DNA of 64,000 nucleotides from Ascoidea rubescens DSM 1968 (taxonomy: Eukaryota; Ascomycota; Saccharomycetes; Ascoideales; Ascoideaceae). Numbering within the stretch: position 1 is the stretch's first letter; the number at the start of each line of letters is the position of its first letter. The notes beneath the pieces were generated by a model. The model made no database searches and was not told the DNA's origin. It saw nothing but the letters and a program-made list of their open reading frames with translations. The position numbers and the translations under genes were made by a program. The stretch covers positions 1,245,428-1,309,427 of the forward strand of contig NW_017962913.1 of assembly GCF_001661345.1 (NCBI RefSeq), read 5' to 3'. Positions 42,885-52,260 of this stretch are shown here, in pieces.

Positions 42885-44354
42885 ATGCCCAAAGAAAATC
42901 AGGAACAGAAATTAAACACAAAGGAACAAAAATTTGGAAGAATGGCTGAAGAAGTAAATAAGAAAGACATCGATACAAAGGCTGAGGTTAAACCCGATCT
43001 TGATGATCTCTCAAACCAAACTGTTCAATTTAGGATAATATGTGGGTCCTATGAACATAATATAATGTGCATCTCATTGTTACTAAGGAAGAATGTTCCA
43101 CTGTTTCAGCCAATTTTCCATTTAGAAGCCCATTCTTTGTCTATTAAAGCATTGGATGCTGCCAAAAGATATTTGGTATCCGGCGGTAATGACGAGCACA
43201 TAAAAATATATGATTTGCAAAAAAGAAAGGATTTGGGCACTTTATTGTCTCATCAAGGTTCTGTAACCTGTTTGAAATTTTTTTCAAAGCAAGGGAAGTG
43301 GCTTTTATCCGGATCTGAAGACAGCAAAATCATTATATGGAGAACAAGAGATTGGGAAAGTTTTGGTGTTTTAAAAGGGCATACAGCCAGAATTAACGAT
43401 TTAGCAGTTCATCCCTCAGGAAAAATTGCTATTAGCTGTGCAGACGATAAAACAATCAAGTTGTGGAATTTAATGACAGTTAAAAAGGCAGCAAATTTAA
43501 AATTGAAATATTTCCTGCAAAATGGTCAATTTGTTAGATGGTCTTTGAATGGAAATCATTTTATTGTTTCTTTATTGGATACTGTTTTAATTTATGATAC
43601 AAATGCTGCAAAAATTATAAATCAATTGAAATTTAAGAGGATAACAATAATGCGTATAGAAAATTATGAAATTGATACCATTGAGTACTTAGTTATTGGT
43701 TTAAGCAATGGGGAAATTCAATTTTATAAGTTATCTGATTTAGTAAAGAAGCAAAAAATTGAAAATAATGAAGATGAAAACGAGAATAATAGGGAAGATG
43801 AAAACGAAAGTGATGAATATGATACCAAAAGTAAGAGAAATGCCCAAAAAGATGAAATTATAAGCATGATCCCATTGGATTTAGAACCCAGTTATAAATT
43901 TATAGGGCATACAATAAGAATTAAAGATTTGAAATTCTATCAAGATTTCTTGACAAAGAGAAAGTTTTTGGTCTCGATATCGTCAGATGGAAAAATTGTT
44001 GTTTGGGATCTTAGTATTAAAGAAGAAATAGCAGTTTATAAAACAGATGAAAGATTGAATTGTTTGACAGTAATACCTGAAACAATTGAAAAAATTGATA
44101 CAATGAAAAAGAGAAAATTATCTATCTCACAAGAGGATTTGTACAATTATAAAACTGATAATGAAACCGATGGAGAAGAAATAAGAAACATTTTATTGAA
44201 TAATAATGAAAATAAGAAAAACGATAAGAGAAATAAAAAACCAAAATACAAAAAACATAAAAAAAGTAAAAAAAATAAAAATTCAAATAAGAATTCAAAA
44301 AATAAGAATCAGAATCAAACTTTTCCCAGTAAGCCTGCTATTGAAATAGAATAG
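42885..44354 (+). CDS. MAK11: 60S assembly WD40 protein Mak11 (PAK1IP1 family)
   Basis: 489 residues from the ATG at 42885, or 470 from the ATG at 42942 (S. cerevisiae Mak11 has 468). A TTG extension further upstream is not used. The N-terminal signature RIICGSYEHNI leads into a WD40 propeller: YLVSGGNDEHIKIYDLQKRKDLGTLLSHQGSVTCLKF, WLLSGSEDSKIIIWRTRDWE and IAISCADDKTIKLWNL, with a later unit FLVSISSDGKIVVWDLS. An acidic insert (ENNEDENENNREDENESDEYD) sits between blades, and the C-terminal tail is Lys/Asn-rich. Mak11 acts in the nucleolus in pre-60S assembly and was found as a factor for maintenance of killer virus M1. It converges with LYS1 after about 95 bp. Confidence 0.92.
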   Translation: MPKENQEQKLNTKEQKFGRMAEEVNKKDIDTKAEVKPDLDDLSNQTVQFRIICGSYEHNIMCISLLLRKNVPLFQPIFHLEAHSLSIKALDAAKRYLVSGGNDEHIKIYDLQKRKDLGTLLSHQGSVTCLKFFSKQGKWLLSGSEDSKIIIWRTRDWESFGVLKGHTARINDLAVHPSGKIAISCADDKTIKLWNLMTVKKAANLKLKYFLQNGQFVRWSLNGNHFIVSLLDTVLIYDTNAAKIINQLKFKRITIMRIENYEIDTIEYLVIGLSNGEIQFYKLSDLVKKQKIENNEDENENNREDENESDEYDTKSKRNAQKDEIISMIPLDLEPSYKFIGHTIRIKDLKFYQDFLTKRKFLVSISSDGKIVVWDLSIKEEIAVYKTDERLNCLTVIPETIEKIDTMKKRKLSISQEDLYNYKTDNETDGEEIRNILLNNNENKKNDKRNKKPKYKKHKKSKKNKNSNKNSKNKNQNQTFPSKPAIEIE

Positions 44355-44449
44355 TTTTATACGTAAAAATAGTTAGATTATATATTTATAATCATAGTCA
44401 TAGCATTAGTTAAAATCATAATAATATTAAAATGAATATTTGTAATAAT

Positions 44450-45694
<1,245 letters not shown>

Positions 45695-46013
45695 CATTTT
45701 TCATCTACTGTCTTCTGCGTGTCTACAATCTATACGCATAAATATGCATATTACTGCTACTTATGTCTTGGTCTGTGAGGAAATTTTCAGGTGTTTGAGA
45801 AAACGCCAAAAAGAACCACAGATGTGGGTAGGCTATTCTTAGTATGTCATATCACATGCTATTACGTAATAAATACACAAAAATCGGTATGCATTTCTAT
45901 GCAAAATGTGCATGGTAACTGCTTGACATGCATCACCATCTTTCCAACTTTTGAGAAAAGAAACACAAATAAAATAGAAGAAACATCAGCACAAGTCTGA
46001 AGAAGCAACGTCG

Positions 46014-46934
46014 ATGAGATTTTCAAAAGTCATTTACACCGATGTGTCCAAGCTCCATGCTAGAGCTCCCAACAAGAGCAAGCCTTCTTTGTTAAAGCCC
46101 ACTTTCCTCCAAGGCCACTCTTCGAAGCTATTCAAAACCATCATAGACAGTGACAATATCGAAATGAAAACTGTACAGAGTATATTGAGCCAGAAAAGGG
46201 TGATCACCGACTCTCCTGGTCTTGCTGATTTCGAACTACCACTGCAATTTTCTGAAAACTATAAGTCAAATGTGTTGGCATTCAAATCTGACAATCCTTT
46301 GTTACATATTTCAGATTTCCAGAATCTATTTCTCTCTTCCCATATTGATCGAGGATTAATGCAAAATAGTACTCCTAAACTAAGTATATTCAAAGGAAGA
46401 AACAAATTCAACTACTCATTCAACAATTTTTATTTTTTGATATTCCTATCTCACAAAGAGGCTGGTGTCTTTGTTCTTGAAACTCTTGACAGAATGCTAA
46501 ATGGCAGAAACTTTTCAGAAAATGTGTCTTTTTATAACGTCAAATATGAATTAAAAAATATCATATTTCCAATATTTTCGGATTCTGAGCAGGAGTATAA
46601 ATCTCTAATAAATGAATATGCTAATGATCCTAAAGTTCTGGCTTTTGATCTCACAGATAAAAGATTAACAGATAATTTAAATAAACGACAAAGATCTCTT
46701 TTGATTACTGGTTTCCCATATTATATGGATAAAGAGTTTCTTTTGGAAAATAATTTATGGGAATATGATGTTTCTCCAAATTTTAATAAATCTGTTAAAA
46801 AATTATCAAATGGAAACTGGGTTGTCACTTTTACAAACACTGAAGATCCCATAAGATTTATAAGGAAATATAATGGTTTCTATTATGAAAATGATCCGAC
46901 CTTTAAAAGAGTATTTGCTGAAGTCTTGGATTAA
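46014..46934 (+). CDS. Unassigned protein, possibly Pet54-like mitochondrial factor
   Basis: 306 residues from the ATG at 46014. The first 45 residues are basic and nearly free of acidic residues (MRFSKVIYTDVSKLHARAPNKSKPSLLK), which fits a mitochondrial presequence. The C-terminal third, RSLLITGFPYYMDKEFLLENNLWEYDV followed by GNWVVTFTNTEDPIRFIRKYNGFYYEND, has the strand-helix pattern of an RRM-like fold. It resembles the end of S. cerevisiae Pet54 (293 residues), which helps translate COX3 mRNA and splice aI5beta. The similarity is by pattern, not strong identity, so this is a suggestion only. It is divergent from LYS1 and convergent with SSY1. Confidence 0.45.
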   Translation: MRFSKVIYTDVSKLHARAPNKSKPSLLKPTFLQGHSSKLFKTIIDSDNIEMKTVQSILSQKRVITDSPGLADFELPLQFSENYKSNVLAFKSDNPLLHISDFQNLFLSSHIDRGLMQNSTPKLSIFKGRNKFNYSFNNFYFLIFLSHKEAGVFVLETLDRMLNGRNFSENVSFYNVKYELKNIIFPIFSDSEQEYKSLINEYANDPKVLAFDLTDKRLTDNLNKRQRSLLITGFPYYMDKEFLLENNLWEYDVSPNFNKSVKKLSNGNWVVTFTNTEDPIRFIRKYNGFYYENDPTFKRVFAEVLD

Positions 46935-47070
46935 AATATCTTTTTAAAAAAATAAAAGAAATTTGAAAAATTAACTAAATTTTAGAACATAATCTCATCC
47001 ATTCTATTGTAATGTACATAAATAAATAAATACATAAATACATCAATACAGAAGTAAATGAACAAAACAT

Positions 47071-50000
47071 TCAGGCATATGATATCAAACTTTTAAACCA
47101 ATCCTTAAGTGTTTTTGTATATTCAGTATTCTCATCCCAAACAATCCTATCAATTTCTTTTCTCCCAGTATCAAAATCAATTTGATCCAATTTTTTTATT
47201 CTAGTTTTAAATAATTTTTTATACCCAAAATACATTAAAAAAAAAAGTATTATAGCCCCATATGATGAAATAAATGATAATGTATCCCACCTACTTCTTA
47301 AAAAATTTGTATATCCCATTAATAATGCGATTATTGATGATCCAACTAATCCATAATATGATAAATAAGGCTGAAATGGCGATCTAAATGGATACATTTT
47401 ATCTTCCCTGCTTATTATATCCGGTCTTAATTTTAAACCATAATAATACCTATTAAATGATAAACACATCCCAACCCAAACCAATATACCTGAAGTACAA
47501 ACAAAATTTATTAAATATCCAAAAACACTTGTAGCCTTCTTATCAATACAAGCATAACTCAAACAACTAAACAATCCAGAAAATATCACAGATATATATG
47601 GCACTCCACTCGCAGAACATTTTTTGAAAAATTTTGGTGCTTTTCCTTGTATAGCCAAAGAATACAATGTTCTACTAGAAACATATAATTGTGATGAGCC
47701 TGATGACAAGGCAAAAAAAACAAAAAATCCATTAATAACACTTGAAAATGAACAAATATCTGCACTTTGAAATGCAATTATCCATGGGCTTTGGTTTCCA
47801 TTTGAATATCCTTCCCAATTCAAAAAATTTGAGTGGCAATAGTTTTTATCAACAAGTATTTTTTTCGCCAATTCCTCATTCATTTCAATTCCACTGACTG
47901 TGTCATACCTTAATAATCTAGGATCACCAGCAAATATATTAAGGCTAACGCAGAAAATAGATAATACGTAAAAGATAAGAATTCTCCAAAATACCTTTTT
48001 GGTTGCGCTTTGTAATGATTTTCTTGGGTTCTTCGCTTCTGCTGCTGCTATACAAACGACTTCGGATCCACTATAGGAATAAGCAGAGATTAACAATGTG
48101 ACTAACAAAGAAAGAAATCTGCCTTTGTTTCCCCCAATTCCATTTAAAGCACCTCCAGTTCCATTATCATCTAAATCAAATGTTGGTCTGAATAAACCAT
48201 ATATTAAGTTTCTAGAGAAATCTGATTTAGAATAGTCCCAATATTTGAATCCAACATTTGAATTTAAAGGGGGAAGTGCACCAGTGTTTAATAATATCAT
48301 AGACAATAGTAACATTAATATAATTCCAGATTTGATAAAACCACCAATATATTCCAATTCACCAAACACTCTAACATCGACTAAATTTATACCAAAGACA
48401 ACCACAATAAAAAAAGATATCCAACCAATTATTGAAGTACTTGGTAAGCCTAAATATGGATAATATGTTAGCATGATTGTTCCAGCAGTTATTTCAGAGG
48501 CCAACCCAAAGGCATAAGATGCCCAATAGCACCAGCCCAAGCTGAAACCAAACGCATCATCTATAAATCTTGAGGATAAACCAGAAACACCATCAGCAAC
48601 AGGTAAAAAACTTACAACTTCGCAATAGGAAAGCATTGCAGCTAGCACTACAGAACCTGTTATTGCAAAACCAAGAATTGTTCCAAGAGGACCAGCTATT
48701 GTAAAACATTTTCCTGATGATAACAATAAGCCATTTCCCACTGCACCACTAAATGCTATCATTTGTAAAGTTCTTGAGGATAATTTTCGTTGAAGTACAT
48801 CACGATTTTCATTTATTGAAGTGTTATCAGATTGCACATTGTTTGATTCATAGTTATTAATGGATGTTCTCTGAGTGTTTGAGCTATTGTTTTTCGAAGA
48901 ATTTAGTTTACTGTTAGCATGAAATTTATAATTGTTATGACTGTTTTTTGATCTGGAGTTATTGGATGGTACATAGTTTGAATTGTTGTCTAATAGTATT
49001 GAATGAAAATCGTAGTTATCTTCATTATCAGCAAATGGAGATCTTCCCAAACCCAACTCTATATTTTCATGTATTTGATCATCAGAATGTTTTGTTGCAG
49101 TTGAATTCAAGAAAAGATTTTTATGGAAGAATTTGAAAGGATTGGTAAAATTGTGGTTTTGTATATGATAATTCTTTTTAAAATTGCTATTTCGAGTTGG
49201 GAAACGATTAATAGCATGAGAGTTTGCAGAGCTTTCAGTATATAAATCTTCAAAGTCTATGTTATCATTTATAGGTAGTTTCAAGCCAAATTGATTTCTA
49301 TTCATAGCTTTTAGTTTGTATATTTCATTTAGTGTTTTGTCTCTAAGATAAGTTTCCTTTTCCAAGGAAAGATTATATTGTTCAAAATCAGATAGTTTTT
49401 TAGAATTTTGTAAAGAAATGTTATCATTTTCATTTTGAGAGAGGTTGTCATTTGATTTGTTGATTGAATTTGCATTAATTATAGTTGAGTTTATACTTGT
49501 ATCTATGCTTGAGGGGAGTTTCTTTTGTTGTTTATTTGTTTTTGTATTATTTGTATTATTTGTAATATTTTCATAAAGATGAGTGAAGTAGTATTTATCA
49601 GAGGAGGTGTTGTAGTCGACTTGATCAAAAATTTTGACCAATTTTTCCCTGATTGAGGGTGTTAAATTGAATGGGTTATTATCATTTTCGGTACTATTTT
49701 TTTTATTAGCAGAAGTTGAGTTCTTATCAAAAATATTAGTGCCTATTCTTGCTAGGGACAAATCAATAGAGGATAGACCCAAGGAATCATTTGAGGTGTG
49801 GTTATTGGTGTTGAAATAGAGATGTGAGGTTGAGTGATGGCTGTTATTTGAAGAGATTATATTTTCACTGGGGAATCTAACATCAATCCTATTCTGATTA
49901 AGGTGGGCATAGTCTTTCGTTGATATAGAAAAGGAAGATATATCAGACGTTGATAGACGATTTATGTTGAATTCGATATGGGGATATTCGTCTTGGTATT

Positions 50001-50124
50001 GTTGATCTTGCTGATCTTGCTGATTTGGATTGGGCAACTTATTTTGGATATTATTGTTCTTATTATTGTTATTTATATCATTATTATGTAAATCAGTGTC
50101 CAGAGGGGTGTCGATGCCAGGCAT
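47071..50124 (-). CDS. SSY1: Amino-acid sensor Ssy1 (permease-like, SPS complex)
   Basis: 1017 residues on the - strand from the ATG at 50124. The first 440 or so residues are hydrophilic and Asn/Ser-rich and are predicted to be cytosolic. The amino-acid permease core begins RKLSSRTLQMIAFSGAVGNGLLLSSGK near residue 447 and carries about 12 membrane spans; a long loop with DPRLLRYDTVSGIEMNEELAKKILVDKNYCHSNF sits between spans 7 and 8. Ordinary permeases lack the long N-terminus; Ssy1 has one (852 residues in total in S. cerevisiae). Ssy1 with Ptr3 and Ssy5 senses external amino acids at the plasma membrane and triggers cleavage of Stp1/Stp2. Orthology is likely. The N-tail is longer than in S. 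cerevisiae, mostly by low-complexity sequence. Confidence 0.82.
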   Translation of the reverse strand: MPGIDTPLDTDLHNNDINNNNKNNNIQNKLPNPNQQDQQDQQYQDEYPHIEFNINRLSTSDISSFSISTKDYAHLNQNRIDVRFPSENIISSNNSHHSTSHLYFNTNNHTSNDSLGLSSIDLSLARIGTNIFDKNSTSANKKNSTENDNNPFNLTPSIREKLVKIFDQVDYNTSSDKYYFTHLYENITNNTNNTKTNKQQKKLPSSIDTSINSTIINANSINKSNDNLSQNENDNISLQNSKKLSDFEQYNLSLEKETYLRDKTLNEIYKLKAMNRNQFGLKLPINDNIDFEDLYTESSANSHAINRFPTRNSNFKKNYHIQNHNFTNPFKFFHKNLFLNSTATKHSDDQIHENIELGLGRSPFADNEDNYDFHSILLDNNSNYVPSNNSRSKNSHNNYKFHANSKLNSSKNNSSNTQRTSINNYESNNVQSDNTSINENRDVLQRKLSSRTLQMIAFSGAVGNGLLLSSGKCFTIAGPLGTILGFAITGSVVLAAMLSYCEVVSFLPVADGVSGLSSRFIDDAFGFSLGWCYWASYAFGLASEITAGTIMLTYYPYLGLPSTSIIGWISFFIVVVFGINLVDVRVFGELEYIGGFIKSGIILMLLLSMILLNTGALPPLNSNVGFKYWDYSKSDFSRNLIYGLFRPTFDLDDNGTGGALNGIGGNKGRFLSLLVTLLISAYSYSGSEVVCIAAAEAKNPRKSLQSATKKVFWRILIFYVLSIFCVSLNIFAGDPRLLRYDTVSGIEMNEELAKKILVDKNYCHSNFLNWEGYSNGNQSPWIIAFQSADICSFSSVINGFFVFFALSSGSSQLYVSSRTLYSLAIQGKAPKFFKKCSASGVPYISVIFSGLFSCLSYACIDKKATSVFGYLINFVCTSGILVWVGMCLSFNRYYYGLKLRPDIISREDKMYPFRSPFQPYLSYYGLVGSSIIALLMGYTNFLRSRWDTLSFISSYGAIILFFLMYFGYKKLFKTRIKKLDQIDFDTGRKEIDRIVWDENTEYTKTLKDWFKSLISYA

Positions 50125-50567
50125 TGAAGTGATCTTTTTTAAACTTGGGCAAATATGCTTGTAATAATGTAGAGTATAGTACTGGACAGAGTATGGAAAT
50201 TGTAGCTGGGTGCACTTTTTCTGTCTGGCTCTGTATTTGATTGTTGCTTAATTCCTGTTCTCGTTCTTCTTCTGATAAAAACTGTGGAGGGAAAATAAAC
50301 TTTCTGGTCATAATGGTGATTTGAAGGAGAGAGCAATCAACAGCTTCATGGTTTGAAAAGCCACAAGCTGCTGGAGCAGGAGAAGGGGGACATCAGTGTT
50401 GGTAGTTGGAAAGAGCAGGTTAGGCTACAATGTTTTACATTTATTGGGTTGAAATGGAGGTACAAGTGTTGAAATGAGACATGAAAGACATAAAAGAGAC
50501 GATACTGGCCAATAGTAGACGAAGGAGAAGGTTCTACAGCCCAACAGTGAGAACTGGCAGGAGATGT
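50125..50567. other. Spacer SSY1 / RRN9
   Basis: About 440 bp between the SSY1 start and the end of the gene at 50568. No further gene or RNA is supported. Confidence 0.5.
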
Positions 50568-51878
50568 TTATTGAGAGTGTTTATTGAAGGTGTTTATTGA
50601 GGGTGTGTACTGCGAGTGTTTGTATAGTTCGTAGGTCCTCTTCAAAGAGCTGGTGTAGTTGTCGTTGGGGCTGTTGAGAGTGTTGGAGACTCTGATGTTG
50701 GCCATCAAGGTTTCGTACTTGTAGTACTGGATAAGAGACATCTTGAGCTGGATGGTGTTGGTGTTGGTGTTGGTACTGTTATTGGTACTGTTATTGGTAT
50801 TGGTATGATTGTGCTTGGATAAAACAATTCTGCCTTCATTAGCATTATCTGAGAGATCATTATCATTATCCGAGAATTCGTCTTGATTGATATTTTGATT
50901 GGAGTTATTTTGATGTTGAATCAAAAAATCATTGGCTAGATCATAAAACAAGTATCTTGAATGATTTAAGGTCTTTTGAAACAAAAACTGATGGGATTTC
51001 TTATTACTAGGGCAGTTTGATAACATCAATAAAATATCTTGCCAATCAAATAATTTTGCATTTTTAACTAAACTGTGGCTTTTTGTTTTCTTACCTGTAT
51101 TGAAGGAAATTTGTCTGGATGATGTTGTATGATATTTTAATATGATTATCTTTAGGATTAGGAAATCAATAAGTTTTTTAATTTTTTGAAATATCTTTGA
51201 GGGAATCTTGATACTTGGATCAACTATTGGTTGGAATTTTTTGGTGTTGTTTCTTTTCAATTTATTTTGATTATTGAAATTCTGTATCTTTTTGTAAATT
51301 ATTGATTGGTACAAGACATTTATTTCTGATTCCAAAGCCTTTTCAGGATCAGATAATACCTCAAACTCCACTTCTTTCTCGCTCTCATTCCCATTTTCAT
51401 TCCCATTGTCCAATTCAAACCGATATTCAGGCTGTTGACTCACAATGCCATTTTGAATACTCTGGAGAATGTCTGGGTTATTATTGGAACGAAACTCTTT
51501 CTGCACATCGTCCAATTGACTCAAGGTCGCTATTGTTCTATTAATATCTCTTTGGACCTGCTGTTTCTGTTGTTTCTGAGAAGTTTGCTCCTGAGCGCCT
51601 GCCAGTGAAACGCCCTCCTCATCGACATACACCCTGCTGTGTTTGCAGTCAACCAACCTGTCGTAGGGAAGGGGCCAGGCAGTCCAGCTCCTGTAGGGAT
51701 ACTGACCTTGTGTCTTGAGACGAATGAGAAACGAAGAGTAGAGATGCACACCCAAATCGTGTCTGAACTCGTCCTCAATGTTCTCGAGGACCGCAAAGCC
51801 CTCGTGTCTTGCTTTGTTGATATCTTTAAGCCTATGTTGCCATGAATTCCCGTGCTTCTTGCTGATGTACTTGGGCAT
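50568..51878 (-). CDS. RRN9: Probable Rrn9, subunit of the Pol I upstream activating factor
   Basis: 436 residues from the ATG at 51878 (365 in S. cerevisiae); the frame continues upstream only from a GTG. The key block is DLGVHLYSSFLIRLKTQGQYPYRSWTAWPLPYDR (residues about 41-73), where HLYS and WTAWPLP are the signature of the Pfam RRN9 family. A helical C-terminal part has IFQKIKKLIDFLILKIIILKYH. Asn-rich tracts lie near residues 345-410. Rrn9 belongs to UAF with Rrn5, Rrn10, Uaf30 and histones H3/H4, which binds the rDNA upstream element and contacts TBP. Together with the RPA14-like gene this makes two Pol I genes in the window. Identity rests on this motif block, so a profile search would settle it. 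It shares a 382-bp divergent promoter with MCD1. Confidence 0.65.
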   Translation of the reverse strand: MPKYISKKHGNSWQHRLKDINKARHEGFAVLENIEDEFRHDLGVHLYSSFLIRLKTQGQYPYRSWTAWPLPYDRLVDCKHSRVYVDEEGVSLAGAQEQTSQKQQKQQVQRDINRTIATLSQLDDVQKEFRSNNNPDILQSIQNGIVSQQPEYRFELDNGNENGNESEKEVEFEVLSDPEKALESEINVLYQSIIYKKIQNFNNQNKLKRNNTKKFQPIVDPSIKIPSKIFQKIKKLIDFLILKIIILKYHTTSSRQISFNTGKKTKSHSLVKNAKLFDWQDILLMLSNCPSNKKSHQFLFQKTLNHSRYLFYDLANDFLIQHQNNSNQNINQDEFSDNDNDLSDNANEGRIVLSKHNHTNTNNSTNNSTNTNTNTIQLKMSLIQYYKYETLMANIRVSNTLNSPNDNYTSSLKRTYELYKHSQYTPSINTFNKHSQ

Positions 51879-51985
51879 GTTCTCGTGTTGGCTCTGTTGG
51901 CTCTGTTGGCTCTGCTTCTTGTGCTTCTTGTGCTTCTTTTTCTGGTGCAAATCGATGCCTTCCACAAACGGAAAAACGTAAACAA

Positions 51986-52011
51986 ACGCGAAAATGCGGC
52001 GCCTTTCGCGT
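51986..52011. promoter_or_regulatory. Inverted MCB/SBF-like pair between RRN9 and MCD1
   Basis: ACGCGAAA at 51986-51993 and its inverted form TTTCGCGT at 52004-52011, about 250 bp before the MCD1 ATG and about 110 bp before the RRN9 start. The octamer also occurs upstream of SMC3. G1/S factors (MBF/SBF) are the likely binders, and MCD1 is a classic G1/S gene in yeast. Inferred from sequence. Confidence 0.65.
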
Positions 52012-52260
52012 GCTTTCGCCCAATTGGGACAACGATATAATGGAGTTGGGTTTGCTTCTTCTGCTTCTTCTGCTTCTGCTGCTGCCTCGATACAAGAACA
52101 TTTTCTTTCTGCCACTTACTCTCATTTTATTCATTGCTACCTTACTTACTTTCTTATTTTATTTGCTTTATCTAAAATTACTTCTTGCTACTCAATTTAT
52201 CAACTAGTTTTTTATTCTTTTTGACTCACTTTTTTTTTAGCTTCAATTGCTTTAAACAAA

